Assembly (NCBI RefSeq): GCF_001432305.1
Contig: NZ_KQ483358.1
Span: forward strand, 2,973,710-3,037,709
Source of the DNA: Curvibacter sp. PAE-UM
GTDB lineage: Bacteria; Pseudomonadota; Gammaproteobacteria; Burkholderiales; Burkholderiaceae_C
Reading direction: 5' to 3'
DNA length: 64,000 nucleotides
This document shows, piece by piece, positions 51,854 to 60,599 of this stretch. The notes beneath the pieces were generated by a model. That model saw only the letters and a program-made list of their open reading frames with translations. It did no database searches and was not told the origin of the DNA. Position numbers and translations under genes: made by a program. Positions within the stretch are counted from its first letter, which is position 1, and every line of letters starts with the position of its first letter.

Positions 51854-53065
51854 CTACTGTTTCAATAGCGCATCGGCCAGCTTGAGGTCATCCAGCCGAG
51901 CGCTGCCCCAGAAGCCGTCGGTGCTCGCTTCGCGCGGCAGCAGCATGGTCTGCATGAGCGGCGCCAGCGGTGTGCGTGCCGGTTCGGCCAGCAGCACGAG
52001 GCGCGGCAGGCCGTCCTGCCCGTCGTCCACCAGCCGCCCCACCCAGTCCAGCGTCACCAGGGTCTCGATCAGCGGTTCGAGCTGCAGTGGATCGACGTGC
52101 AGTTGCTCGGCCAGCTGCATCAGCGTGAGCCCGCGGCGCGCACTCACCAGCGCCTGCAGCAGCTCCAGTGACAGCCGGAAACGCCAGCCTGGCACCACGG
52201 CCCGCCGCGACACGCCCGCCAGCAGGCTGGGCAGATAGGCCGCGATCACCGCCCCCAGCAGCACGATGGCCCAGGCCACGTAGATCCAGATCAGCAGGAT
52301 GGGCAGTGTGGCGAAGGCGCCGTAGACCGCCGAGTAGGTGGGCACCATGCCGATATAGAGCGTCAGCAGCTTCTTGGCCACCTCGATGGCGGCGGCGGCA
52401 AAGATGCCGCCGGTCCAGGCATGGCCCCATTTGACAGCCGTGTTGGGCACGTAGTGGTAGGTGGCCGCCAGGCCGCCGGCGATCATGAGGAACTCGATGC
52501 CGTCGAGCAGCAGGCGCAGGCCGCCGGGCAGGCCGCCCACCATGCCGCGCGAGGCCGAGACGATGTAGGAGGTGATGGTCAGGCTGCCCGCCAGCAGCAG
52601 CGGCCCCAGGGTGATGGCCACCCAGTAGACCAGCACGCGCTGCCCCAGTGACCGCGGCCGGCGCACGCGCCAGATGGCATTGAGCGTGCGGTCGATGGTG
52701 AAGACCAGGCTCAGCGCCGTGAAAAACAATACCGTGAGACCGGCCCAGCCCAGGCGACCGGCCCGGCCGGCAAACTGCGTCAGATACCCCAGCACCTGGC
52801 GCGCAATGTTGTCGGGCACCAGGCTTTCCACCAGCCACTTCTGCAGCACGTCCTGGAACTTGGCGAACATGGGGAAGGCCGTGAACAGGGCCAGCGCCAC
52901 CGTGAACAGCGGCACCAGGGCGATGGTGGTGGTGAAGGTCAGGCTGCTGGCGGACAGGCCCAGCCGGTCCTCGCGAAAGCGCTCGCGCAGGGTCAGGGCC
53001 GTGGTTTTCCAGGGGAAGCGCGAGAGGTCGGTCAGCAACTCTTGCAGGCGGAGGGACAAGCTCAT
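51854..53065 (-). CDS. YihY/BrkB family membrane protein
   Basis: 403 residues from the ATG at 53065. Six helices in the YihY/virulence-factor BrkB fold (SASSLTFTTTIALVPLFTVAL, YLTQFAGRAGRLGWAGLTV), then a ~120-residue soluble C-terminal extension. Once called RNase BN, the family is not a nuclease; function unknown. Divergent from DUF2069 gene with a 20-base gap. Its TAG stop lies in a GCTA-N9-TAGC palindrome. Confidence 0.88.
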   Translation of the reverse strand: MSLSLRLQELLTDLSRFPWKTTALTLRERFREDRLGLSASSLTFTTTIALVPLFTVALALFTAFPMFAKFQDVLQKWLVESLVPDNIARQVLGYLTQFAGRAGRLGWAGLTVLFFTALSLVFTIDRTLNAIWRVRRPRSLGQRVLVYWVAITLGPLLLAGSLTITSYIVSASRGMVGGLPGGLRLLLDGIEFLMIAGGLAATYHYVPNTAVKWGHAWTGGIFAAAAIEVAKKLLTLYIGMVPTYSAVYGAFATLPILLIWIYVAWAIVLLGAVIAAYLPSLLAGVSRRAVVPGWRFRLSLELLQALVSARRGLTLMQLAEQLHVDPLQLEPLIETLVTLDWVGRLVDDGQDGLPRLVLLAEPARTPLAPLMQTMLLPREASTDGFWGSARLDDLKLADALLKQ

Positions 53066-53085
53066 CCCGCTATGATGCCACCTCC

Positions 53086-53490
53086 ATGCAAGCCACCGAC
53101 ACATCCATCCCCTCCCACGTCCGGCTCAGCCGCCAACTGGCCGTGGCCAGCCTGCTGGGCCTCATCGTGCTGGGCCTGGCCTGGGAACTCTGGCTGGCAC
53201 CGCTGCGCCCGGGTGGCTCCTGGCTGGCGCTCAAGGTGCTGCCGCTGTGCCTGCCCCTGGCCGGCCTGCTGAAGAACCGCATGTACACCTACCGCTGGCT
53301 CAGCCTGCTGCTCTGGTTTTACTTCACCGAAGGCGTGGTGCGCGCCACCAGCGAGCCGGCCCCGGGCGCCTGGCTGGCCGCGCTGGAAGTGCTGCTGAGC
53401 CTGGCCCTGTTTGCCGCCTGCGTGCTGCACATCCGCCTGCGCCAGAAGGCAGCCAAGGCCCAACCCCTATCCGAGACCGTGACACCATGA
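53086..53490 (+). CDS. DUF2069 family membrane protein
   Basis: 134 residues with four membrane helices (AVASLLGLIVLGLAWELWLA; LLWFYFTEGVVRATSEP), the DUF2069 layout. Function unknown. Its TGA overlaps the ATG of the FAD oxidoreductase gene (ATGA), so translation is coupled; a common pairing in Burkholderiales. Confidence 0.9.
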   Translation: MQATDTSIPSHVRLSRQLAVASLLGLIVLGLAWELWLAPLRPGGSWLALKVLPLCLPLAGLLKNRMYTYRWLSLLLWFYFTEGVVRATSEPAPGAWLAALEVLLSLALFAACVLHIRLRQKAAKAQPLSETVTP

Positions 53491-54908
53491 GTACCCATAC
53501 CGAATTGCTCACCCAGCTGCGCCAGATCGTCGGCGCCCCCAACGTCCTCACCGAAGGCGACCTCAGCGCCTGGGAACTCGACTGGCGCAAACGCGAGCGC
53601 GGCCGCGCCCTGGCGGTGGTGCGCCCTGCCTCCACCACCGAAGTGGCGGCCGTCGTCAAGGCCTGTGCCGCCGCGCGTGTGGCCATGGTGCCGCAGGGCG
53701 GCAACACCGGCATGGTGGTGGGCTCCACGCCCGACGCAAGCGGCACCCAGGTGGTGCTCAGCCTGACCCGTATGAACAAGGTGCGCCAGCTCGACGCGGG
53801 CAACCTGACCATCACGGTGGACGCCGGCTGCGTGCTGCAAAGCCTGCAGGAAGAATGCGAAAAAGCCGGTTTCCTGTTCCCGCTGAGCCTGGCCTCGGAA
53901 GGCAGCTGCACCATCGGCGGCAACCTCGGCACGAACGCCGGTGGCACGCAGGTGGTGCGCTACGGCAACACGCGCGAGCTCTGCCTGGGCCTGGAAGTGG
54001 TGACGGCCCAGGGCGAGATCTGGGACGGACTGACCGGCCTGCGCAAGGACAACACCGGTTACGACCTGCGCCACCTTTTCATCGGCTCCGAAGGCACGCT
54101 GGGCGTGATCACCGGCGCCACCATGAAGCTCTACCCCATGCCCAAAGCCCAGCTCACGGCCTACGCCGCCGTGCCCTCGCTGGAAGACGCGGTCAAGCTG
54201 CTGGGCCTGGCGCACGAACACCTGAGCGCCGGCCTGACCGGTTTCGAGGTCATGGGCCAGTTCGCGCTGAGCCTGGTGGTCAAGCACTTCCCGCAGCAGC
54301 GCGTGCCCTTCTGGCAGGAGTCGCCCTGGTGCGTGGTGCTGGAAAACTCGGACAACGAATCGGAGACCCATGCGCGCGAGCAGTTCGAGCGCCTGCTCGA
54401 AGCCGCCATGGAACAGGGTTGCGTGACGGACGCCGTGGTGGCCGAAAGCATGGCGCAGGCCAAGGCGCTGTGGCACATCCGCGAGAGCATCCCGCTGGCC
54501 CAGGCCCAGGAAGGCCTGAACATCAAGCACGACATTTCCATCAACGTTTCGCGCATCCCCGAGTTCGTGCGCGAAACCAATGCCCTGCTGCTGCAGAAGT
54601 TCCCGGGCGCACGCCTGGTGACCTATGGGCATCTGGGCGACGGCAACCTGCACTACAACGTGCAGGCACCTGAAGGTGCGGACCAGGCGCGTTTCCTCAA
54701 CGAGGAGGAGGCCCCCATGAATGCCGTGGTGTACGAGGTGGTAGACCGCTACCGCGGCTCGATCTCGGCCGAACACGGCATCGGCAGCCTCAAGGTGGAT
54801 AAGCTGCCCGACCACAAGTCACCGGTGGCCCTGGGCCTGATGCGCAGCATCAAGCAGGCGCTGGACCCGCACAACCTGATGAATCCTGGGCGCATGATTC
54901 GCGGTTAA
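53487..54908 (+). CDS. GlcD-type FAD-binding 2-hydroxyacid dehydrogenase
   Basis: 473 residues. FAD-binding domain (GGNTGMVVGSTPDASGTQVV, GGNLGTNAGGTQVV, GSEGTLGVITGATMKLYP) and C-terminal FAD-linked oxidase domain (YGHLGDGNLHYNV; SAEHGIGSLKVDKL). It oxidises a D-2-hydroxyacid such as D-lactate, glycolate or D-2-hydroxyglutarate; the subtype is not clear from sequence. Real start is the ATG at 53487; the longer frame upstream lies within the DUF2069 gene. Confidence 0.93.
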   Translation: MSTHTELLTQLRQIVGAPNVLTEGDLSAWELDWRKRERGRALAVVRPASTTEVAAVVKACAAARVAMVPQGGNTGMVVGSTPDASGTQVVLSLTRMNKVRQLDAGNLTITVDAGCVLQSLQEECEKAGFLFPLSLASEGSCTIGGNLGTNAGGTQVVRYGNTRELCLGLEVVTAQGEIWDGLTGLRKDNTGYDLRHLFIGSEGTLGVITGATMKLYPMPKAQLTAYAAVPSLEDAVKLLGLAHEHLSAGLTGFEVMGQFALSLVVKHFPQQRVPFWQESPWCVVLENSDNESETHAREQFERLLEAAMEQGCVTDAVVAESMAQAKALWHIRESIPLAQAQEGLNIKHDISINVSRIPEFVRETNALLLQKFPGARLVTYGHLGDGNLHYNVQAPEGADQARFLNEEEAPMNAVVYEVVDRYRGSISAEHGIGSLKVDKLPDHKSPVALGLMRSIKQALDPHNLMNPGRMIRG

Positions 54909-54930
54909 GGTATTTGGCTATCGTGGCTTT

Positions 54931-55010
54931 GCCGGGTCTCGCCCCGGCGGGCGAGGTACTTTTCTTTGCTTCGCCAAAGCAAAGTACCCAAAAGAAAGGC
55001 GAGCCGGGTG
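54931..55010 (+). repeat. dispersed hairpin repeat, copy 1
   Basis: Begins GCCGGGTCTCGCCCCGGCGG and contains a near-perfect hairpin (CTTTGCTT-CGCC-AAAGCAAAG). The reverse complement recurs at 56581-56660. From memory, similar elements are frequent after genes in Comamonadaceae; a genome search would confirm it. Confidence 0.75.
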
Positions 55011-55336
55011 CGTCGTCCCTGCGCTACGCTCCGGGCACGCTGCGTTGCTCGAACCGGGCGGGGTGCGCGCAAACTCGCTGCGCTCAAACATGCGCGCCCC
55101 ATTCTCCGCCCGCTCCTGCGCTACTCGCCTCCGCACACGGCAGTGGGAACCGGATACCTGAACCCCGCAGTCCACGCTGACGCGTGGGACTACGGGGTTC
55201 ACGGTTTGTCATGAACGACATGCGACGCTATAGTCAGTTAAATTCTTGAAACAAAACTAGCACTTAGCTTGCAGCAAGGGAGGCGCCAGGATGAACGTTC
55301 GTCCATGTTATTCCGCACTTTTGCGGTCCATATCAC

Positions 55337-55348
55337 GTTGGGCGTCAC
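55337..55348. repeat. attC R'-like core box at start of the first cassette
   Basis: GTTGGGC fits the GTTRRRY core, followed by GTCAC. The 12 bases GTTGGGCGTCAC are the exact reverse complement of GTGACGCCCAAC at 55788-55799, just after the first cassette gene. Confidence 0.6.
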
Positions 55349-55398
55349 AGGAGTGCTCGTGAACCAAGTGTTGTTCGTTTATGCGTAGGGAGGCCTGA

Positions 55399-55776
55399 GT
55401 GAGCATCACGAACTTCCTGCTTGCCGTCATCCTTTTCATCCTCGTCAAGCAGTTCTATCCAAGTGCTATCGATACGCTCGGCCCGGTTTTTCTAGGTGCC
55501 GCAGTTATCTATGGCTGCTATTGGTTGGTCGCAAAGCTGCCAGGAAAGAGGAAGCAAAGGAACGCAACGAAGCGACAAGAGGAAGAAGATGAGAAGGCCT
55601 TCTGGGAACACCAAGGAAGGCACAAAGCCATTCGATCCAAGTACGACCCCAAGCACGAGTGGAATGAGGCAACATCTGTTCCAAGTGAATACTTGCGTGA
55701 AGTTCAGCAGTTGAATCTGGAGTACAGAGAAATGCTCCAGCGTCGCAACGGATGGACTGCCGGAGACTTTCAGTAG
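55399..55776 (+). CDS. orphan membrane-associated protein, cassette gene 1
   Basis: 125 residues from a GTG with AGGGAGG directly upstream. An N-terminal helix pair (NFLLAVILFILVKQFY; LGAAVIYGCYWLVAKL) and a charged cytoplasmic tail (KRKQRNATKRQEEEDEKAFW). No family recognised. Less GC-rich than the neighbours and lies between integron-like core boxes, so it is probably a mobile gene cassette. Confidence 0.75.
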   Translation: MSITNFLLAVILFILVKQFYPSAIDTLGPVFLGAAVIYGCYWLVAKLPGKRKQRNATKRQEEEDEKAFWEHQGRHKAIRSKYDPKHEWNEATSVPSEYLREVQQLNLEYREMLQRRNGWTAGDFQ

Positions 55777-55787
55777 TGGGCGAAGCA

Positions 55788-55812
55788 GTGACGCCCAACT
55801 CAAACGTTAGAC
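55788..55812 (+). repeat. attC-like junction between cassette genes 1 and 2
   Basis: GTGACGCCCAAC-TCAAAC-GTTAGAC. GCCCAAC fits the RYYYAAC core and GTTAGAC the GTTRRRY core; AACTCAAACGTTAGAC matches the usual right end of attC sites. Only 6 bases separate the cores, so the internal hairpin of a functional attC is missing. Confidence 0.6.
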
Positions 55813-55816
55813 ACCA

Positions 55817-56371
55817 ATGGTTCCGATCGGATACATGTACAAGCAGGTCGCTCGTCGGCCAGATTGGATTAAAGCCCCCAACGTGGGAGATATCTATTCG
55901 CTGAGTGGATGTGTGTCTAAAGACTTCGCTGATTACATTAATTTCTGGCGGCACAATGGTTATTGGCTCTTCGATTCCCCACGGATCATCGAAGAGATCG
56001 CCTTAGCCAACTCAATCCCCCTTGATGGTTTATCACTGTTCTACTACGAAGCCCATGAAGAACAGTATGACGCGGACGATTGTGTGTGGACACCGTTTGC
56101 CCCTGAGCAATCGTTTGAAACAAACATAGAAATCCCACAATCAAAAACCCTTCAGGGCTTTGATGTGACCACCTTTCTCGTTCAAACTTCACCCGAGTGT
56201 TCACCCCTCTCATGTAACTCTCTGGCTGAAGGAGTTGCTACAAATGAACACTGTCTTCTTGCGACGTTTGACGAGGCGCAAGAGCTGGTGGAAAAAGGTG
56301 TGTTCACCGACGCTGAGCCGGGGCCTTACCGGATCATCGCTGTTTACACCGTGGAGCGTAATAGTGTCTAA
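55817..56371 (+). CDS. orphan protein, cassette gene 2
   Basis: 184 residues, soluble alpha/beta-looking (MYKQVARRPDWIKAPNVGDIYSL; FINFWR-type aromatics; acidic HEEQYDADD). No signal peptide or known domain; family not recognised. The ATG follows the GTTAGAC core by 4 bases, and its TAA stop is inside GTCTAAC, the complement of that core. These are the start and end features of an integron cassette gene. Confidence 0.72.
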   Translation: MVPIGYMYKQVARRPDWIKAPNVGDIYSLSGCVSKDFADYINFWRHNGYWLFDSPRIIEEIALANSIPLDGLSLFYYEAHEEQYDADDCVWTPFAPEQSFETNIEIPQSKTLQGFDVTTFLVQTSPECSPLSCNSLAEGVATNEHCLLATFDEAQELVEKGVFTDAEPGPYRIIAVYTVERNSV

Positions 56372-56372
56372 C
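56364..56372. repeat. attC R''-like core box at the end of cassette gene 2
   Basis: GTGTCTAAC, exact reverse complement of GTTAGACAC at 55806-55814. It contains the RYYYAAC core GTCTAAC and the gene's TAA stop. The rest of an attC is not evident downstream. Confidence 0.55.
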
Positions 56373-56387
56373 CTCTCACTTCACACG

Positions 56388-56421
56388 ACAAGGGCACGCG
56401 ATAGCGTGCCCTTGTCTTTTG
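56388..56421 (+). terminator. hairpin after cassette gene 2
   Basis: ACAAGGGCACGC-GATA-GCGTGCCCTTGT, a perfect 12-bp stem followed by CTTTTGT; a good terminator. The remaining gap to 56697 holds a second dispersed repeat. Confidence 0.8.
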
Positions 56422-56580
56422 TGCCTTCGGTTTTCGGTATCCCCCACCCTTGTGTCTGTGCCGAGAAGCGGAGCGGCAGGGGGGTCAAGAGACGCGCATG
56501 TCTGAGGCGTTAGCCGAGTTTGCGCGGCTCCCGCCTGGCGTGAGCATCGCAGGTTGCCCCGGCGCAGCCGGGGTCACAGA

Positions 56581-56660
56581 CACCAGGGTCGCCTTCTCTT
56601 TGCTTACTTTCTCTTGGCGAAGCAAGAGAAAGTGAGTCGCCCGCCGGGGCGAGACCCGGC
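56581..56660 (-). repeat. dispersed hairpin repeat, copy 2 (inverted)
   Basis: Reverse-complement relative of 54931-55010. It contains the perfect hairpin ACTTTCTCTTG-GCGAAG-CAAGAGAAAGT (56606-56633) and ends with GAGACCCGGC. Confidence 0.75.
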
Positions 56661-56697
56661 TAGCCACGTCAACCAACTCGTCACCCGCCAGCAGATA

Positions 56698-57672
56698 TCA
56701 ATCCAGCTTGACCCCCGCGTCCTTCACCAACTTCACCCAGAACTTCTCATCCTGAACCAGAAAAGCCGCATAGTCCGCCGGCGACTTGGACAAGGAAACC
56801 TCGGTCCCCTCACGCGCCAGCGCCGCCTTGACCGAGTCCTGCTGCATGGCCGTGCGTGTGGCCTCGAAGATCTTCTGCACGATGGCCGGGGGCGTGCCAG
56901 CCGGCACGAAGAAGCCGTACCAGAAGTCCAGGTTGTACTCCGGCAGGCCGGCGTCCTTCATGCCCGGCAGATCCGGGAACAGGGCACTGCGCTCCGTCGC
57001 GCTGATCCCCAGGCCACGCACGCGGCCGGACTGGATGTGCGGCAAGGTGGACGGCGGTGTGCCGAAGTAGATATGCGTATCACCCGCAATCAGCGACTGC
57101 ATGGCCGGCCCGCCCCCGCGGTAGGGAATCTCGGTGAACTTGACCCCGGCCACCTGGGCGAACTGCGCGGCGCCCAGATGGGTGGCCGAGCCGTTGCCGG
57201 CGGTGGCCACGTTCAGGGCGCCCGGGGTGGCCTTGGCCTTGGCGATCAGCTCTTTCACCGAGTTGATGCCGGCGTTCGGGTTGACCGCGATCACCAGCGG
57301 CGAAGCCGTGAGCTTGGTCACGGGTTGCAGATCACTGGGCTTGTAGTTCAGCTTGGGATTGAGCGCGGGGTTGACCGAGATGCTGCTCGGGCTGGCGATC
57401 AGCAGGGTGTAGCCATCGGGGGCCGACTTGGCCACCAGATCCGCGGCAATGCTGGAGCCGGCACCGGCCTTGTTCTCGATCACGATGGGCTGGCCCAGGG
57501 CGCGGCCCAGGGCCTCACCCACGGAACGCGCCACATAGTCGGCGGCCCCTCCCGGGGCAAAACCGACCACCAGCTTGATGGGTTTGTTCGGATAGGCCGG
57601 CGCCTGCGCTGCAGCAGACGAAACTCCCCCCAGGGCCAGCAGCCCCGCGAGCACGATAGACCCCTGTCGCAT
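56698..57672 (-). CDS. Bug-family periplasmic solute receptor, copy 1
   Basis: 324 residues, tripartite tricarboxylate transporter receptor (Bug) family. Signal peptide (LAGLLALGGVSSAAAQAPAY) and the family block YPNKPIKLVVGFAPGGAADY. Binds an organic acid in the periplasm; ligand unknown. Very similar to the next gene, from which it is 86 bases away, so it arose by tandem duplication. No TctA/TctB permease is in the window. Last gene of the operon. Confidence 0.93.
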   Translation of the reverse strand: MRQGSIVLAGLLALGGVSSAAAQAPAYPNKPIKLVVGFAPGGAADYVARSVGEALGRALGQPIVIENKAGAGSSIAADLVAKSAPDGYTLLIASPSSISVNPALNPKLNYKPSDLQPVTKLTASPLVIAVNPNAGINSVKELIAKAKATPGALNVATAGNGSATHLGAAQFAQVAGVKFTEIPYRGGGPAMQSLIAGDTHIYFGTPPSTLPHIQSGRVRGLGISATERSALFPDLPGMKDAGLPEYNLDFWYGFFVPAGTPPAIVQKIFEATRTAMQQDSVKAALAREGTEVSLSKSPADYAAFLVQDEKFWVKLVKDAGVKLD

Positions 57673-57758
57673 GTGATGTCTCCTCGGTTTTTTGGAGTCA
57701 GCTGGCCCCGTTCAAGCGGATGAACCCCCGGCACATCCGAGCTTGGGCGGGCAGCAGG

Positions 57759-58733
57759 TCAATTCAGGGTGACGCCGGCATCCTTGACCAGCTTCACCCA
57801 GAACATCTCGTCCTTGGCCAGGAAGGCCGCAAAGTCTGCGGGCGACCTGGAGATGGAGATGTCGGTGCCTTCGCGGGCCAGTGCCGCCTTCACGGACGGT
57901 TGCTGCAAGGCCTGCTGGGTGGCATCAAAGAGCTTCTGCACAATCGCCGGCGGCGTGCCTGCGGGGACGAAAAAGCCGTACCAGAAGTCGATGGCGTAGT
58001 CCGGCAGGCCGGCTTCCTTCATGCCCGGCAGCTCCGGGAACAAGGGGGTGCGCTCCAGCGTGCTGACCGCCAAGCCGCGCAGGCGACCAGCCTGGATCAT
58101 GGGCAGCACCGAGGGCGGCGTGCCGAAGGTGAGCTGCGTGTCGCCGGCCACCACCGACTGGATGGCCGGGGCGCCACCGCGAAACGGGATGTGCTGCATC
58201 TGCACGCCGGCCACCTGGCTGAAATGGGCCGCACCCAGGTGTGGCGCCGAGCCGTTGCCCGAGGTGGCGTAGTTCAAGGTGCCGGGGGCCGCCTTGGCCT
58301 TGGCGATCAGTTCCTTGACCGAGGTGATGCCTGTGGCCGGATTGGCCGCAATCACCAGGGGCGAAGCCGTCAGCTTGGTGACGGGTAACAGGTCGCTGGC
58401 CTTGTAACCCAGCTTGGGGTTGAGCGCGGGGTTGACCGAAATGCTGCTCGGGCTGGCGATCAGCAGGGTGTAGCCATCGGGCGCGGACTTGGCCACGGCC
58501 TCGGCCGCGATGCTGGAGCCGGCACCCGCCTTGTTCTCGATGACGATGGGCTGACCCAGGGCTCGGCTCAAGGACTCGCCGATCGCACGGGCGACAAAAT
58601 CGGCAGCGCCGCCCGGCGCGAAACCCACCACCAGTTTCACGGGCTTGGCCGGGTAGGCCGGCGCCTGGGCCAGCGCGACGTGGGAACAGCTGCCCAGAAC
58701 CAGGGCAGCCAGCAGCAGTTTGCGTTTGTGCAT
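57759..58733 (-). CDS. Bug-family periplasmic solute receptor, copy 2
   Basis: 324 residues with signal peptide (LLLAALVLGSCSHVALAQAP). Same family and nearly the same blocks as copy 1 (VVGFAPGGAADFVARAIGES, VIENKAGAGSSIAAEAVAKS). Binding residues differ in places (for example MQHIPFRGG against FTEIPYRGG), so it may bind a related acid. Follows the zinc-less alcohol dehydrogenase gene by 52 bases. Confidence 0.93.
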   Translation of the reverse strand: MHKRKLLLAALVLGSCSHVALAQAPAYPAKPVKLVVGFAPGGAADFVARAIGESLSRALGQPIVIENKAGAGSSIAAEAVAKSAPDGYTLLIASPSSISVNPALNPKLGYKASDLLPVTKLTASPLVIAANPATGITSVKELIAKAKAAPGTLNYATSGNGSAPHLGAAHFSQVAGVQMQHIPFRGGAPAIQSVVAGDTQLTFGTPPSVLPMIQAGRLRGLAVSTLERTPLFPELPGMKEAGLPDYAIDFWYGFFVPAGTPPAIVQKLFDATQQALQQPSVKAALAREGTDISISRSPADFAAFLAKDEMFWVKLVKDAGVTLN

Positions 58734-58785
58734 CTCGTATCTCCTCGTTATGAATGGTTGGCTGACGTCGTGACGGAATACAGGC

Positions 58786-59763
58786 TCAGGGCAGACCGGC
58801 CAGCACGATCTTGCCCATGTGCTGGGCGGCTTCCATGGCCGCCTTGGCTTCGGCCAGCTGTTCGAAGGGGAGCACCCGATCGACCAGCGGCACGATGCGG
58901 CCGTCGGCCAGCATCGGCAGGATCTGGGCCTTGAAGGGCGGCACGCCCGCGGCCTTCATGTCGGCGTTGCGCAGCTTGTTGGACACGCCGAAGAGCGTGA
59001 GGCGCTTGGCATGCAGGGCATCCAGGTCGATCTCGGCATGCAGCACACCATCGACATACCCCACCACGGCCAGACGGCCCTGGAAACCCAGGCAGCGCAG
59101 GCTCTCGGCGAACATCGTGCCGCCCACGGCATTGACCACCAGGTTCACGCCCTTGCCGCCGGTGGCCTGCATGACGGTCTCATGAAAATCAGGCTGGCGC
59201 GTACACAGCCCCAAGTCCAGGCCCAGGGTCTTGAGGTGGTCGAGCTTGGCCTGCGAGCCCGAGGTGCCGATCACCTTGGCGCCCAGGGCCTTGGCCATGG
59301 TCAGCGCCGTCACGCCCAGGCCGGAAGACACCCCCGGGATCAGCAGCCACTGGCCCGCCTGCAGTTGCCCCTGCAGCACCAGCATGTCATGCACGACCAG
59401 ACCGGTCAGGGGCACGGCCGCGGCCTGTTCCCAGCTCAAACGCTCGGGCTTGGACATGGCCTCGCGCGCATCCATCAGCACGACTTCCGCAAAACCGCCA
59501 CTGCAGCGGCCCATCACCGGGTCGCCGGTCTTGAAGCCCGTGACGCCCGCACCGCAGGCCACCACCTCGCCCGCCGCTTCCATGCCCGCGGCCTTGGCGC
59601 TGCCTTCGGCCTGCAGGCTGTGGCCGATGATGAACTCACCGCGGTTCAGGCCAGCGGCGCGCACGCGCACCAGCAGCTGGCCCGGCCCGGCTTCGGGGCG
59701 GGGAATGTCGCGCAGCTCCACCTCGATCTTGCCGCCGGTGATCTTGGCCCAGTAGGATTTCAT
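58786..59763 (-). CDS. NADPH:quinone oxidoreductase/MDR-family dehydrogenase
   Basis: 325 residues from the ATG at 59763. GroES-like N-terminal domain (GQLLVRVRAAGLNRGEF) and nucleotide-binding domain (GVSSGLGVTALTMAKALGAKV), without the zinc-ligand cysteines of alcohol dehydrogenases, hence a quinone oxidoreductase-like member of the MDR superfamily. NADPH use is suggested by family. Follows the enoyl-CoA hydratase gene by 19 bases in the same operon; substrate unknown. Confidence 0.9.
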   Translation of the reverse strand: MKSYWAKITGGKIEVELRDIPRPEAGPGQLLVRVRAAGLNRGEFIIGHSLQAEGSAKAAGMEAAGEVVACGAGVTGFKTGDPVMGRCSGGFAEVVLMDAREAMSKPERLSWEQAAAVPLTGLVVHDMLVLQGQLQAGQWLLIPGVSSGLGVTALTMAKALGAKVIGTSGSQAKLDHLKTLGLDLGLCTRQPDFHETVMQATGGKGVNLVVNAVGGTMFAESLRCLGFQGRLAVVGYVDGVLHAEIDLDALHAKRLTLFGVSNKLRNADMKAAGVPPFKAQILPMLADGRIVPLVDRVLPFEQLAEAKAAMEAAQHMGKIVLAGLP

Positions 59764-59782
59764 CTTGTTGTCCTTCGTTGCT

Positions 59783-60598
59783 TCACTTGCCGCGGAACAC
59801 GGGTTTGCGTTTTTCCATGAAGGCCTTGCGGCCCTCGGCATAGTCCTCGCTCTGGAAACAGCCCTGGATCAGCGCGCGGCACTTGTCAAAGTCCACCTCG
59901 GGCGAGGGCTTGAGGATCTCGGCCACGATGGCCTTGCCGGCGCGCACCGTCAGCGGCGCATTGGCGGCCAGCGCCTGGGTGTACTCGGCCAGCAGGGCGG
60001 GCAGCTGGTCCGGCGCGCAGACACGCGAGATCAGGCCCACCTCCTTGGCCTCCACCGCGCTGATACGGCGCGCGGTGAAGAACAGGTCCTTGGCCACACC
60101 GGGGCCGACCAGGTCCACCAGGTTCTTCATGGCCGAATAACGGTAGCCCAGTCCCAGGCGCGCGGCGGGTATGGAGAACACGGCGTCGCTGCTGGCGATG
60201 CGGATGTCGCAGCTCATGGCCACGTTGACCCCGCCACCGATGCAATAACCGCGGATGCAGGCCAGCGTGGGCTTGCTGAAGTTGTAGATGCCCATGAGCG
60301 CCTGCTCGGCCATGAGCTCGTAGCGGGCCACGGCCTCGCGCGCGGCGCGCATGTCCTCGAACTGCGAGATGTCGGCACCGGAGACAAAAGCCTTCTCGCC
60401 CGCGCCGCTGAACACCACCAGGCGCACGCGCTCGTCGGTTTCGGCCTGGGCCAACAGCACCGGCACGGCCTCCCACATGTCCACCGAGAGCGCGTTGTGG
60501 CGCTCGGGGTTGTTGAAGCGGATGTGCAGCGTGCTGCCATCCTCGTCCATCCAGCTCTGCACCCGCTCGGTGGGGGAGGTGTAAGTGATCTCGGCCAT
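59783..60598 (-). CDS. enoyl-CoA hydratase/isomerase family protein
   Basis: 271 residues, crotonase fold. The oxyanion-hole glycines are seen in SGADISQFEDM and IRGYCIGGGVNVAMSCDIR. The usual catalytic Glu positions are partly replaced, so the reaction (hydration, isomerisation or decarboxylation) is not clear. It starts 1 base after the CoA-transferase stop, so the two are coupled in one transcript. Confidence 0.9.
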   Translation of the reverse strand: MAEITYTSPTERVQSWMDEDGSTLHIRFNNPERHNALSVDMWEAVPVLLAQAETDERVRLVVFSGAGEKAFVSGADISQFEDMRAAREAVARYELMAEQALMGIYNFSKPTLACIRGYCIGGGVNVAMSCDIRIASSDAVFSIPAARLGLGYRYSAMKNLVDLVGPGVAKDLFFTARRISAVEAKEVGLISRVCAPDQLPALLAEYTQALAANAPLTVRAGKAIVAEILKPSPEVDFDKCRALIQGCFQSEDYAEGRKAFMEKRKPVFRGK

Positions 60599-60599
60599 C

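Larger units (their letters stand above)
54909..55398. other. intergenic region with dispersed repeat and cassette start
   Basis: 490 bases. It holds a ~80-bp dispersed repeat (54931-55010), a GC-rich repeat-like stretch and, near its end, the R'-like core box of the first cassette (55337-55343). No gene is convincing. Confidence 0.6.
56372..56697. other. intergenic region after the cassette genes
   Basis: 326 bases. Apart from the hairpin (56388-56421) and the dispersed repeat (56581-56660) I see no gene. Confidence 0.6.
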
